DNA from: Maribellus sp. YY47
Lineage (GTDB): Bacteria > Bacteroidota > Bacteroidia > Bacteroidales > Prolixibacteraceae
Direction: 5' to 3'
Length of the DNA stretch: 64,000 bases
Assembly: GCF_023111095.1 (NCBI RefSeq)
Contig: NZ_JALGYW010000014.1
Location: 62,001-126,000, forward strand
In this document: positions 16,203 to 25,346 of the stretch, piece by piece
Layout of the letters: the number at the start of each line of letters is the position of its first letter
How positions within the stretch are numbered: the first letter of the stretch is position 1
Made by a program: the position numbers and the translations under genes
The notes under the pieces: model-generated
The model's input: only the letters and a program-made list of their open reading frames with translations
Told to the model about the DNA's origin: nothing
The model's database searches: none

Positions 16203-18107
16203 ATGAGACGAGGAAACAGAATTTACAGATCGAATTACAGTGGCCGAAGAAATCATTCGCCGCTGTTTTCACAATCCGGGGAGTCATCTTTTTTTCCGGC
16301 ACAGGCCAAACTTACGGTAGGCCAGCCAGGAGATCGTTTTGAACAGGAAGCGGATCGTGCGGCAGATGCGGTCGTTAATCAAAATGTACCGGATAGCGCG
16401 TTAAACGGATTGGATAGCAATGAATTCAGGAATACCGGAGAAAGTATTTCAGAAGGAATAACACCGCTTGTTCAGCAGGAAATGGAAGAAGTTGGCATTG
16501 CACAACGCCAGCCAAAGGAAGAAGAGGAGGAAATCGCACAACCAAAACTGCAGGAAGAGGAGGAGCCGGTTCAAGCGCAGGCAGAAGAAGAGGAGGAACC
16601 GGTTCAGGCCAAAGAGGAAGGCGAAGAATTGCAGATGCAGGAGGAAGAAGAGGCAATACAAGGTAAGGCTGAGGAAGAAGAGGAGGAGTTGCAAATGCAA
16701 GCGGAGGAAGAGGAAGAAGAAATAATGCCAAAAGCCGAGGGAAGTGCTCAACCTGCATCAAGTGTGGAAAGCACTTTGGCTTCGAGTCCGGGAAGCGGAT
16801 CAAAAATGGACAACAACATTCGTTCGGAAATGGAAAGCGGCTTTGGAGCCGATTTTAGCCAGGTTCGGATTCACACCGGGCACGATGCGGTAAACATGAA
16901 CCGCCAAATGGGAGCACAGGCTTTTGCACATGGTAACGATATTTATTTTAACGAAGGAAAATACGATCCAAATTCGGAAAAAGGAAAGCACTTATTGGCG
17001 CACGAACTTACGCATACCATTCAGCAAAAAGGATTTGTTAAGGCCGATGTGCAGACCACGATGGACGATAACCGGGACCTTGTTTCGGATCGGTTTAGTG
17101 GTAATTTACGCTTGGAAGCCTGTTTGGATGGAGAACGAACGCTTGGCTATGGAAGCACTGGCCGGCCGGTTTCGTTGATACAACAGGCTTTGGTGGATGC
17201 CGGATTTCCATTGCCAGTGTATGGCGTTGACGGGATTTTTAAAAATGAAACCAAAGCAGCTGTAGAAAGTTTTCAGCGTTCGTCTTCTTTACCGGTAACG
17301 GGAATAATTGATGCCCGGACCATGGCCTCGCTCGACGGATTATTCTCGTGGGGCGCGCCAACTTTGCCCACCGGAACTCCGGCCACAGAGGCTCCTTCCA
17401 TCACTTCTTCAACGATCAGCATTGCACCCGACGGAACAGCCGATGAACGTACCTTGGTGGGAGTGGGGGAATTTGTTCGCTTTACCGGAAATACGGAAGG
17501 CACCTGGACTGTCACCGGAGGAAGGATTATCGGATTAAATACGGGACAGAACATGGTGTGGGAAGCTCCGCCTGTTCCGATGGTCAGCATCATTACACTT
17601 ACCAATCAGGCAGGTTCAGCGTCTATGATCATGTCAACCAAAGCACCCGACTCAATTACCTTAGAACGGTCGGCAATTCTACCCATACCCGCCGGAACGC
17701 TTGGCGCAGCAATGGAAGCTGCTATTACCGTTCATCCCTTGAACGTAAACTTTGGCCGCACACAGTGGTTCGAGGAGCCCGGTCCGGCAACAAGTGTAAG
17801 CGGCTATTTTAACCAGTTTTCAGCGGCAGATCTTCACCACGACCCAAACCCGGATTATCTGCCATTTGATGATATGAATACCGGGCTAACCGATGAGGCC
17901 GCCTGGCGGGGAGGGAATCCTCCGTTCAGCAGAGGCTATCACGAATGGGTGATTCCGAACAAATACAAGATTGACGGAGAATCGGATGCCCAGGGAAGGG
18001 TATTTACCAATGTTACACAGTCCTTCTTCGTAACCCCGGGAGGCAGTTTTATGGTAGCCAAAGCAGGAGCATTTATTTTCCGGACGCTAAACAACTTTAC
18101 GATATAA
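16203..18107 (+). CDS. DUF4157 (eCIS core) protein with acidic repeats and peptidoglycan-binding domain; cargo candidate
   Basis: A 634-residue protein. Its N-terminus has the motif AKLTVGQPGDRFEQEADRAAD, known from eCIS-associated DUF4157 proteins. Residues ~105-174 form seven acidic units of Glu runs spaced by short Gln/Lys/Met linkers. The DUF4157 fold spans ~212-275 (SGFGADFSQVRIHTG) and ends in HELTH (267-271), a zincin-like HExxH motif. A peptidoglycan-binding-1-type domain follows at ~313-380 (VDGIFKNETKAAVESFQ). The C-terminal ~250 residues contain a beta module (DERTLVGVGEFVRFTG) seen by me in other DUF4157 proteins, with no toxin motif I can name. It starts three bases after the tape-measure stop. 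DUF4157 proteins are linked to eCIS loading or release of cargo; whether this one is cargo, a maturation protease or a particle component is open. Confidence 0.82.
   Translation: MRRGNRIYRSNYSGRRNHSPLFSQSGESSFFPAQAKLTVGQPGDRFEQEADRAADAVVNQNVPDSALNGLDSNEFRNTGESISEGITPLVQQEMEEVGIAQRQPKEEEEEIAQPKLQEEEEPVQAQAEEEEEPVQAKEEGEELQMQEEEEAIQGKAEEEEEELQMQAEEEEEEIMPKAEGSAQPASSVESTLASSPGSGSKMDNNIRSEMESGFGADFSQVRIHTGHDAVNMNRQMGAQAFAHGNDIYFNEGKYDPNSEKGKHLLAHELTHTIQQKGFVKADVQTTMDDNRDLVSDRFSGNLRLEACLDGERTLGYGSTGRPVSLIQQALVDAGFPLPVYGVDGIFKNETKAAVESFQRSSSLPVTGIIDARTMASLDGLFSWGAPTLPTGTPATEAPSITSSTISIAPDGTADERTLVGVGEFVRFTGNTEGTWTVTGGRIIGLNTGQNMVWEAPPVPMVSIITLTNQAGSASMIMSTKAPDSITLERSAILPIPAGTLGAAMEAAITVHPLNVNFGRTQWFEEPGPATSVSGYFNQFSAADLHHDPNPDYLPFDDMNTGLTDEAAWRGGNPPFSRGYHEWVIPNKYKIDGESDAQGRVFTNVTQSFFVTPGGSFMVAKAGAFIFRTLNNFTI
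16515..16723 (+). repeat. Low-complexity acidic repeat tract (GAA/GAG-rich) inside the first DUF4157 gene
   Basis: About 210 bases of purine-rich sequence encode seven imperfect units of four to six Glu residues followed by a short linker such as PVQAQA, LQMQA or IAQPK. On DNA level the units are related but not identical, so the tract is old or under selection for charge rather than a fresh tandem duplication. A weaker acidic segment is present at the same place in the second DUF4157 protein (around 18415-18645). Such tracts can change length by slippage. Confidence 0.85.
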
Positions 18108-18145
18108 CCGACAAATTTTGAATTGATAAAAGGAACCAATGATTT

Positions 18146-21100
18146 ATGTACGAATCAAAATCGGCACAAAAAAGTAGTACTCACTCTTCCGCTGCAAACC
18201 GGAACGAGCCTTTTATCCAGCCCAGTTTAAAGGTTGGACAACCGGGCGACAAATACGAGGTGGAAGCTGATCAGATGGCCGATCAGATTGTACAGCAAAG
18301 CAGGGCACAAAATACCTCCCAAGACACATTTTTTTCTGTATCCGATAGCGTAAATGCCAAGTCGTTGAATTCCTCCGGGGGATTTTTTGGTGCGGGAACA
18401 AGTGCTGAAAAATCGGAAGAAGAAGAGGTGCAAATGAAAGCGGAGGACAAGCAAAACGATTTGCTGGTTCAGAACTCAGTTGACAACGATGTTGTTTCAT
18501 CCATTCCCGCTTTACAGGCCAACTCAATCGGTTCGGCAGAAGAAGAACAAGTAAAAGAACCGGAAGAGGAAGAGGTTCTTCAAACTGAATCAATCGTTCA
18601 AAAAAGTACCGATATCCCTGAAGAAGAACCGGAATTACAAAACAGGTCAGATTCTCCCAACAATGCAAGTTCGGTAGAGTCATCTCTTGAGAGCTCTAAA
18701 GGCGGTGGAAGTCCAATGAGCGGCGATACAAAAAGTGAGATGGAATCGGGTTTCGGGGCGGATTTTGGCAGTGTGAGGATTCACACCGGAAGCGATGCGG
18801 TGCAAATGAGTGAAAACCTCAATGCACAGGCCTTTACACACGGCAACGATATTTATTTCAACGACGGAAACTATAATCCTAGAACTGAATCGGGAAAACA
18901 TCTGCTGGCGCACGAGCTGACGCACACGGTTCAGCAGGGAGCTTCAGTCCAGCGTAAAATGATCCAGAAGCAGGAAAATGATACAACAGCTGAAAACCCG
19001 GAAGATATACTAAAGAAATTTTATCTCCCGGCAGTAAAAGCCCGACATTTATCGCTTTATCAAACCTGGGCATCACAGGGAAAATTGAAGCGTTTTCAGG
19101 GCTACAGCCGGGGAAGACCAAATCAAATAAGTGTTTGGAAAAATCATTTTTGGGATAAAATGCAAAATACCGAAAGACTCGGGCTTCACGAAGAATTTTC
19201 GGGCGTTAAAAAGATAAAAACTCCGGGCGATAAAGAAATACGGGGACGGCGGGCAACTTTGTTAAAAAAGCTCACCATCGCCAATTGGGACAAACGTGGC
19301 CGCGTGCTAGATAATACCATGGAAGTCGATCACATTATTGAACTTCAAACCGGAGGCTGGCCCAATTCTACCACGCCCAACGAAATTGAAAACATGGAGC
19401 TGCTCGACAAAAGCTCCAATGCCACTGCAGGGGCCAAAACCAAATCGAACATTGTGGCTATTGTCCGAAATTATCTGGAAGCTTCCGGCGAATCGAATAC
19501 TCAATCCGATGCAGAAACCTATATGGCGGCCAATACCATTAATTTTGAACAGGTGGAGCTTGGTCAAGGTGATTTTGCAGGACAAAGAGGGGAGAGTCAG
19601 TATTGGACCCGGGAAGAAATTGAACAGGGCTTGCATTTGAACGATTTGGAGGATCTGGGAAATATCGGCGAACCGGGATCGCCCACTGAATTTGCCTTGA
19701 TGACACCCGACGACGGTTACTTAATGGAATTATTTCCGCATGAAGAAAATAGTTTGTCGATTCAACTGGGACCCGATAATGCCAAAAGCAAAGCGGTGGC
19801 CGGTATGAAAATCTCCAACATTTCACTCAATTCCGGTTATGATTCAGTTGCTGCCGATCTGCCCATGGGGCAAATTACCGCAAACTGGGATCTTCCATCC
19901 GATTTTAATGCCCCGGAAGGACCGTTTACAATTCCTGTAAAAAAATCGATTAGCCAGTATGCCGGAAAAGTGGGAGACGTACCATCAATGGGGATGGATT
20001 TTGAGTATCTGAGCCCCATCGAATTGTCCGGTGAATTTGGAATTAACGAGGAGGGTTTTTTTGCTGAAGGAAGACTGACTCCTTCTGTAGAATTTTTGCG
20101 GGGAGCCGCATTGGTGGTTGGAGTGCGGGGTACAGAGGCCTATTTCGCAGCCGAATATTCTCCTTCTGATCTGAATATACCGGTGCCGGGATTAAGCATT
20201 GATAGTTCCAGTTTATCGGTTGGTTACAGTACCGCTGACGGATTTGGAGTAGATGGAAGTATTGAATTTCAGATGGACCCGATCGGGAGCGGTGCCATTG
20301 AAGCCGGTTTTAACCAGGAGAATGGCTTGAGACTGCGGGGCGATATTACCTTCGACGAACGACTTTTTGGGCGGAGTGAGGCGAGTGCCAGAATGGCATA
20401 TGAAAATGGTTTGTGGAGCATTGGCGGTACTTTAACGATTCCCCGAAACAAAGTACCGGGAGTAAAAACAGCCACCATAAGTGTTGATTTTTCGGAAGAA
20501 TCGGGGTTATCTGCCACCGGTGATGCCGAACTTGATATTCCGGGAATTGAACAGGGAACTTTGTCGATTAACTATGGTGATGAAGGCTTTTCGATTTCCG
20601 GCGATTTTAACCTGAGTTCTGAAATCCCCGGCATACAGGGCGGTACAGTGTCTGCACGCGTTGGCAAACAGGAAGGTGCAGAAGGTTATGACATTATGAT
20701 TTCCGGCACAGCTCAGCCGGATATTCCCGGAATCGACTCAACGTTGACCGTAAGTTACGAGAATGGTGCACTTACCATTGAAGGACAGGCAGCCTACGAA
20801 CGTGGAATGCTCAGCGGAAATATACGGGTGGGAGCTACCAACCGGACCATTGGTGAAGACGGTCAGCCAACCGGAGAGCCGGATGATACCATGCGGGTTT
20901 ACGGTGGCGGCGATCTCACGCTGCAACTTACGCCATGGCTGGAAGCAACTGCCGGTGTTCAGTTTTTGCCCAACGGCGAGATGGAAGTAACCGGCCGAAT
21001 TGGTTTGCCCAGTGCGGTGGATGTTTTTGACCGGCGCGAATTCCGCAGAAGCCTGTTTACAGTGCCAACGGTTGAGATTCCGATTTTTGCCATTCCACTC

Positions 21101-21718
21101 GGACCCCGCAGTATTGGTTTGGTAGCACAAATAAGTGGCGGACTCGATTTCTCCGCCGGTTTTGGCCCGGGGCAATTGCGAGAAGTGTATGCCGAGGTTA
21201 CCTACAATCCGGATCGCGAAGATGAGACCGAAATTCATGGTCACGGAGAGTTTGCCATTCCTGCGGATGCCGGACTTACACTCCGCGGCGATCTTGGACT
21301 AGGAGTGAGCATTGCCATCGCCAGTTTGTCGGGTGGCATCGAACTGGCCGGAACACTTGGTCTGGAAGGCGAAGCATCGGCCATGGTTGATTTATCGTGG
21401 AGTCCGCAAACAGGAGTGGTACTCGATGCGGAAGGACGAATCACGGTAAATCCAAAGTTTGTGTTCGACGTCAATGCCTTTGCCCGCGCCAGCCTTGGGA
21501 TTGGCTGGTTCTCTATTTCCGAAACCTGGCGATACAACCTTGCCTCGTTTAGCTGGGGACCCGATATTCAGTTTGGACTGGTGTTCCCGGTTCATTACCA
21601 GGAAGATCAGCCTTTTGATATTTCATTCGACGATATTGAAGTGATCTATCCCGACCTGGATGTGATTGACATGGCGAAAGGACTGGCACGCGACGTAAAA
21701 GATGATATGTTTGATTAA
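18146..21718 (+). CDS. DUF4157 cargo candidate with HNH-nuclease-like motif and long beta-repeat C-terminal region
   Basis: A 1190-residue protein sharing its N-terminal plan with the gene upstream: LKVGQPGDKYEVEADQMAD near residue 30, a sparse acidic linker, and DUF4157 at ~200-265 ending in HELTH (256-260). Residues ~385-435 carry an HNH-like nuclease pattern: D395-H396, Gly403-Gly404, N416, L419, N425 and K431, in the spacing EVDHIIEL-x-TGG...N..LL...N...K. From ~residue 600 to the end the protein is glycine-rich beta repeats; (I/V)PG(I/V/L) turns recur at about 680, 770, 798, 827 and 860, and the tail includes a basic-poor, amphipathic segment. There is no signal peptide. The layout suggests a nuclease effector delivered by the injection system; the beta tail may mediate loading or membrane insertion (inference). 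Confidence 0.8.
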   Translation: MYESKSAQKSSTHSSAANRNEPFIQPSLKVGQPGDKYEVEADQMADQIVQQSRAQNTSQDTFFSVSDSVNAKSLNSSGGFFGAGTSAEKSEEEEVQMKAEDKQNDLLVQNSVDNDVVSSIPALQANSIGSAEEEQVKEPEEEEVLQTESIVQKSTDIPEEEPELQNRSDSPNNASSVESSLESSKGGGSPMSGDTKSEMESGFGADFGSVRIHTGSDAVQMSENLNAQAFTHGNDIYFNDGNYNPRTESGKHLLAHELTHTVQQGASVQRKMIQKQENDTTAENPEDILKKFYLPAVKARHLSLYQTWASQGKLKRFQGYSRGRPNQISVWKNHFWDKMQNTERLGLHEEFSGVKKIKTPGDKEIRGRRATLLKKLTIANWDKRGRVLDNTMEVDHIIELQTGGWPNSTTPNEIENMELLDKSSNATAGAKTKSNIVAIVRNYLEASGESNTQSDAETYMAANTINFEQVELGQGDFAGQRGESQYWTREEIEQGLHLNDLEDLGNIGEPGSPTEFALMTPDDGYLMELFPHEENSLSIQLGPDNAKSKAVAGMKISNISLNSGYDSVAADLPMGQITANWDLPSDFNAPEGPFTIPVKKSISQYAGKVGDVPSMGMDFEYLSPIELSGEFGINEEGFFAEGRLTPSVEFLRGAALVVGVRGTEAYFAAEYSPSDLNIPVPGLSIDSSSLSVGYSTADGFGVDGSIEFQMDPIGSGAIEAGFNQENGLRLRGDITFDERLFGRSEASARMAYENGLWSIGGTLTIPRNKVPGVKTATISVDFSEESGLSATGDAELDIPGIEQGTLSINYGDEGFSISGDFNLSSEIPGIQGGTVSARVGKQEGAEGYDIMISGTAQPDIPGIDSTLTVSYENGALTIEGQAAYERGMLSGNIRVGATNRTIGEDGQPTGEPDDTMRVYGGGDLTLQLTPWLEATAGVQFLPNGEMEVTGRIGLPSAVDVFDRREFRRSLFTVPTVEIPIFAIPLGPRSIGLVAQISGGLDFSAGFGPGQLREVYAEVTYNPDREDETEIHGHGEFAIPADAGLTLRGDLGLGVSIAIASLSGGIELAGTLGLEGEASAMVDLSWSPQTGVVLDAEGRITVNPKFVFDVNAFARASLGIGWFSISETWRYNLASFSWGPDIQFGLVFPVHYQEDQPFDISFDDIEVIYPDLDVIDMAKGLARDVKDDMFD

Positions 21719-21728
21719 TGATTTAGAT

Positions 21729-22592
21729 ATGGACAAACTTATTGAATTAAATAACCAGGGAGTTTCACACTTTCTAAACCAGCGGTTTAAAGAAGCGGAA
21801 GATTCATATAACAAAGTGCTGGAAATAGATGAACACAATGCCACAGCATTGAATAACCTGGGATTGTTGTATCATCAGCAAAAACAATACAAGGATGCCG
21901 AAAAAAGTTTTGAAGAGGCGATTGAGGCAAATCCCAGATCTTCCTATTTTCTCAATCTTGCCAATGTGCAGGTATTTTTGAAGAAATGGGCGGTGGCTGA
22001 AAAAAATTATATAAAAGCCTGCGAGCTGGATGCCAAAAACGTGAAAGCCAAAATTAGTATGGCCCGTTTTTATGAAGCGCAACGATTGTTTTCGAAAGCT
22101 GCTGATGTTTGGTTCAGCCTGATCATGCAAACCAACGAAACCCAATACAAGATAAACCTGGCCGGAAACAAAATGGCAATGGGGCAGTTTGAGGAAGCAT
22201 TGGGCATTCTTTCAAATTTAACAGACCAGAAAGAAGCTGCCACGGTTTATCATCAGATCGGGATTTGCGAATTGAACCTGAAGAATTACGGCCTGGCGCT
22301 GCTGGCTTTTCGCAACAGCCTTGGGCTCTCTCCTGATAATCTGGCTACGCGTCATTACCTGGCGATAACCATGCTGGCGGCCGGAGAGCATGAAAAGGCT
22401 TTGGAAGAATTCGACTTTCTTCTGAAAATGAACCCCGAAAGTATAAAGTTTCGTTTGGACAAGGCTTCGGTGTTGTTGTCGCTTCAGCAAACCGGAGAAG
22501 CTAAGGAATTGATCGATGAGGTTTTACAACGGGATCCCGGGAATAATAAGGCGGCCAAATATCTTACTTTGATAAAGGGTGAGGAAAAATAG
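21729..22592 (+). CDS. TPR-repeat protein of the eCIS operon
   Basis: An all-helical protein of 287 residues built of tetratricopeptide repeats, for example ALNNLGLLYHQQKQYKDAEKS near residue 42, YFLNLANVQVFLKKWAVAEKN and a C-terminal IKFRLDKASVLLSLQQTGEA. An earlier in-frame ATG at 21702 would overlap the preceding gene by 17 bases; the ATG at 21729 is preferred because the TPR pattern starts right after it. It lies between the cargo candidates and the AAA+ ATPase with three bases to the latter. TPR proteins are common scaffolds; here a chaperone for cargo loading or assembly is a reasonable but unproven guess. Confidence 0.8.
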   Translation: MDKLIELNNQGVSHFLNQRFKEAEDSYNKVLEIDEHNATALNNLGLLYHQQKQYKDAEKSFEEAIEANPRSSYFLNLANVQVFLKKWAVAEKNYIKACELDAKNVKAKISMARFYEAQRLFSKAADVWFSLIMQTNETQYKINLAGNKMAMGQFEEALGILSNLTDQKEAATVYHQIGICELNLKNYGLALLAFRNSLGLSPDNLATRHYLAITMLAAGEHEKALEEFDFLLKMNPESIKFRLDKASVLLSLQQTGEAKELIDEVLQRDPGNNKAAKYLTLIKGEEK

Positions 22593-22595
22593 AGT

Positions 22596-23948
22596 ATGCA
22601 TGTATCGGCAACAAATAAAATGGAGAGTATTTATCAGCAAGTGTTTGCTTTTGTCCGGCTGGGAATTCAGCACCGGCTAAACCAGGATTTCAAAAAAGAT
22701 GCTAATTCAAGTTCTGTAATCCCGGATTTTTCGTTTGCTACGGATACAACTTTAGGGAAGTTCATCGCTGAAAATAAGTTAAGCAGCGAAGAAATTTTTT
22801 GTCTGTGTATGGCGCTCATGCCACACTTATCGCCCGGATTTATTTCGGGAGTAGTAGGGGCATATCTTCCCAACGGTGGCGAATTTCCGGAGTTTGGCGG
22901 AGTGAAAGGTAAAAACCACCGGGGAATCATTCCAACCGGTGAAACGGTTCTTTACCTGCTGGCCGGAAAAGACCTGGCAAAAAGAGCAGCAATGATCCGG
23001 ATGTTTGAAGAGGATCACCTGTTTTCGCGGAAGAACGTCCTTTTTCTGGATCAGGTTCCGTTGGGAGAGCCCAAAATGAGTGGCCGCCTGATTATGGATG
23101 ACGAATACGTCGATCTTTTTATTGCAGGCAAAATTTCGAAACCAAAACTGAGCAGCGATTTTCCGGCACAGTTGATTACTACAGATCTGGAATGGAACGA
23201 CTTGGTTTTGCATGAAAAAACAATTGAGGATATTCGAGAGATCGAAACTTGGCTAAAATTCAATGCCAGGTTGATGCAAGACTGGAAACTTCACGGAAAG
23301 GTAAAGCCCGGATACCGGGTTTTGTTTCACGGGCCACCAGGAACCGGAAAAACAATGACAGCTTGCCTGCTCGGAAAATACACGGGTCGGGATGTTTTCA
23401 GGATAGACTTGTCAATGGTGGTGTCGAAGTACATTGGCGAAACCGAAAAGAATCTTTCGAAGTTGTTTGACAAGGCAGCCAACAAAGACTGGATTTTGTT
23501 TTTTGATGAGGCCGATTCGATTTTCGGGAAACGCACTAACGTTAGGGATGCGCACGACAAATATGCGAACCAGGAGGTTTCTTATTTGCTTCAGCGAATC
23601 GAATCGCACGAGGGGCTGGTTATTTTGGCTACCAACATGAAAGCCAATATTGACCCGTCGTTTACCCGCCGTTTTAATACGTTTGTGGAATTCGATAATC
23701 CCGGAGTGGATGAGCGCCGCCGTTTGTGGGAGGTTTATCTGCCCGATTCAAAAAAACTGGATAAGGAAATTCAGACAAAGGAACTGGCACGTCTTTACGA
23801 GTTATCAGGGGCCAATATCGTAAATGTAATTCAGTATGCCGGATTGCAGACATTGCAGAAACAAAACAAACAACTTCAGATGGAAGATCTGCTGAAAGGC
23901 GTTGAAAAAGAGTATCTGAAAGAAGGTAAAATGCTTCGAAGAAATTGA
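22596..23948 (+). CDS. AAA+ ATPase of the eCIS (Afp15-like)
   Basis: A 450-residue ATPase. Walker A is GPPGTGKT at residues 246-253, Walker B ends in D304-E305 (WILFFDEADSIFG), sensor-type Asn lies in VILATNMKAN and an arginine finger region in SFTRRFNTFVEF. The first ~200 residues form the non-catalytic N-terminal domain seen in eCIS ATPases. Afp15/Pvc15-type ATPases are needed for assembly or cargo loading rather than contraction. It is the last gene of the locus; the strand continues with unrelated genes after about 100 bases, and no clear terminator is seen after the stop. A second possible ATG lies eight codons in. Confidence 0.93.
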   Translation: MHVSATNKMESIYQQVFAFVRLGIQHRLNQDFKKDANSSSVIPDFSFATDTTLGKFIAENKLSSEEIFCLCMALMPHLSPGFISGVVGAYLPNGGEFPEFGGVKGKNHRGIIPTGETVLYLLAGKDLAKRAAMIRMFEEDHLFSRKNVLFLDQVPLGEPKMSGRLIMDDEYVDLFIAGKISKPKLSSDFPAQLITTDLEWNDLVLHEKTIEDIREIETWLKFNARLMQDWKLHGKVKPGYRVLFHGPPGTGKTMTACLLGKYTGRDVFRIDLSMVVSKYIGETEKNLSKLFDKAANKDWILFFDEADSIFGKRTNVRDAHDKYANQEVSYLLQRIESHEGLVILATNMKANIDPSFTRRFNTFVEFDNPGVDERRRLWEVYLPDSKKLDKEIQTKELARLYELSGANIVNVIQYAGLQTLQKQNKQLQMEDLLKGVEKEYLKEGKMLRRN

Positions 23949-24051
23949 AACTAAGGGATTAATATTTCTTTATCGTGTGTAGTATCTTCGTTTGCTGCTA
24001 TGAACATAAAAAACTAATTTAGCCATCTACAACCAATTATAACTAATAAAA

Positions 24052-25317
24052 ATGAAGATCCTGATTTCAGCATTGTTTTTAATGCTTTTATTGCCGGTGT
24101 TGAGCATAGCTCAAGAGGCCAATTATGACGAAACAAAAGTCCCTGAATTCAAATTACCCGATCCGTTGACCACTTTTAACGGAAAGAAAGTAAAAAGTGT
24201 AAAACAGTGGGAGAAGAAACGTCGTCCGGAGCTTTTGCAGTTTTTTACCGAGAATGTTTATGGCGCCGTTCCCGGTGAATTGAAGATTCATGATATAAAT
24301 GTGGTTGAAGAAAGTGCGAATGCGCTAAATGGAAAGGCCAAAAGAAAACAGGTAACACTCACATTTAAAAAAGATGCGAAAGAACTTGATTTTACCATTC
24401 TGATGTACACTCCAAAAACCGAAGAGAAAGTTCCGCTGTTTTTGGGTTATAATTTCTACGGTAATCATACCATCACTGAAGATGTAAATGTGCAGATTTC
24501 TTCGGCCTGGGTTCGTGATAATCCTTCTTTTGGCATTGTAAATAATCAGCTAACGGAACAATCGCGTGGAGTTCGGACCAATCGCTGGGCATTAGAGAAA
24601 ATTATTGACGCCGGTTATGGCTTGGCGGTAATTTTTTATTGCGAAGTTGATCCCGACAAAGACGATATGACTGACGGTGTACATCCGTTTTTTTATGTGG
24701 ATGACCAGCAACAACCTGCCAATAATGAGTGGGGAGCGATTTCAACGTGGGCCTGGGGCCTGAGCCGGGCCTTGGATTATTTTGAACAGGATGCCGATGT
24801 CGATGCTTCGAAAGTGATCGTATTCGGACATTCACGTTTGGGGAAAACTTCGCTATGGGCCGGAGCTACCGACCAGCGTTTTGCCGGGGCTATTTCGAAT
24901 GACTCGGGATGCGGAGGAGCTGCGCTTTCCAAACGTTGTTTTGGTGAAACTGTAGCACGTATTAACCGCAGTTTTCCGCATTGGTTTTGCGGAAATTTTA
25001 AAAATTACAGCAACAACGAACAGGCTTTACTGGTCGATCAGCACGAACTGATTGCACTGCTTGCTCCGCGCCCGGTTTATGTGGCCAGTGCCGAAGAAGA
25101 CCGTTGGGCCGATCCCAAAGGCGAATTTCTGTCTGCTTTGTATGCCAGCCCGGTATTTGAGTTGTATGGCAAGACGGGAATTACGCAACAGGAAATGCCC
25201 GAAGTGAACCATCCGATTCAAAGTACTGTTTCTTATCATATTCGGACCGGTGTTCACGATGTAACGGATTACGACTGGGAACAATACATTCGCTGGGCCG
25301 ACAATTTTATAAAGTAA
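24052..25317 (+). CDS. Secreted CE15-like (glucuronoyl) esterase
   Basis: A 421-residue alpha/beta hydrolase with a signal peptide (hydrophobic stretch to about residue 20, ending SIAQ). The nucleophile elbow is GHSRLGKT with Ser261, the G-x-SR-x-GK form characteristic of carbohydrate esterase family 15, and the family NDSGCGG block follows at about residue 282. His402 in GVHDVTDYDWEQ is the probable catalytic base. CE15 enzymes cut ester bonds between glucuronoxylan and lignin alcohols, although many bacterial members have other substrates. It is followed after 29 bases by a DUF1080 lipoprotein, suggesting a small polysaccharide-use operon. It lies outside the eCIS locus. Confidence 0.82.
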   Translation: MKILISALFLMLLLPVLSIAQEANYDETKVPEFKLPDPLTTFNGKKVKSVKQWEKKRRPELLQFFTENVYGAVPGELKIHDINVVEESANALNGKAKRKQVTLTFKKDAKELDFTILMYTPKTEEKVPLFLGYNFYGNHTITEDVNVQISSAWVRDNPSFGIVNNQLTEQSRGVRTNRWALEKIIDAGYGLAVIFYCEVDPDKDDMTDGVHPFFYVDDQQQPANNEWGAISTWAWGLSRALDYFEQDADVDASKVIVFGHSRLGKTSLWAGATDQRFAGAISNDSGCGGAALSKRCFGETVARINRSFPHWFCGNFKNYSNNEQALLVDQHELIALLAPRPVYVASAEEDRWADPKGEFLSALYASPVFELYGKTGITQQEMPEVNHPIQSTVSYHIRTGVHDVTDYDWEQYIRWADNFIK

Positions 25318-25346
25318 CCGACACTTTACTTAACACTATTGATACC

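Noticed and set aside
16468-16725. Very basic Lys/Arg-rich frame overlapping the acidic repeats
   Set aside because: It is the +1 shadow of the GAA/GAG-rich repeat tract and stops with it.
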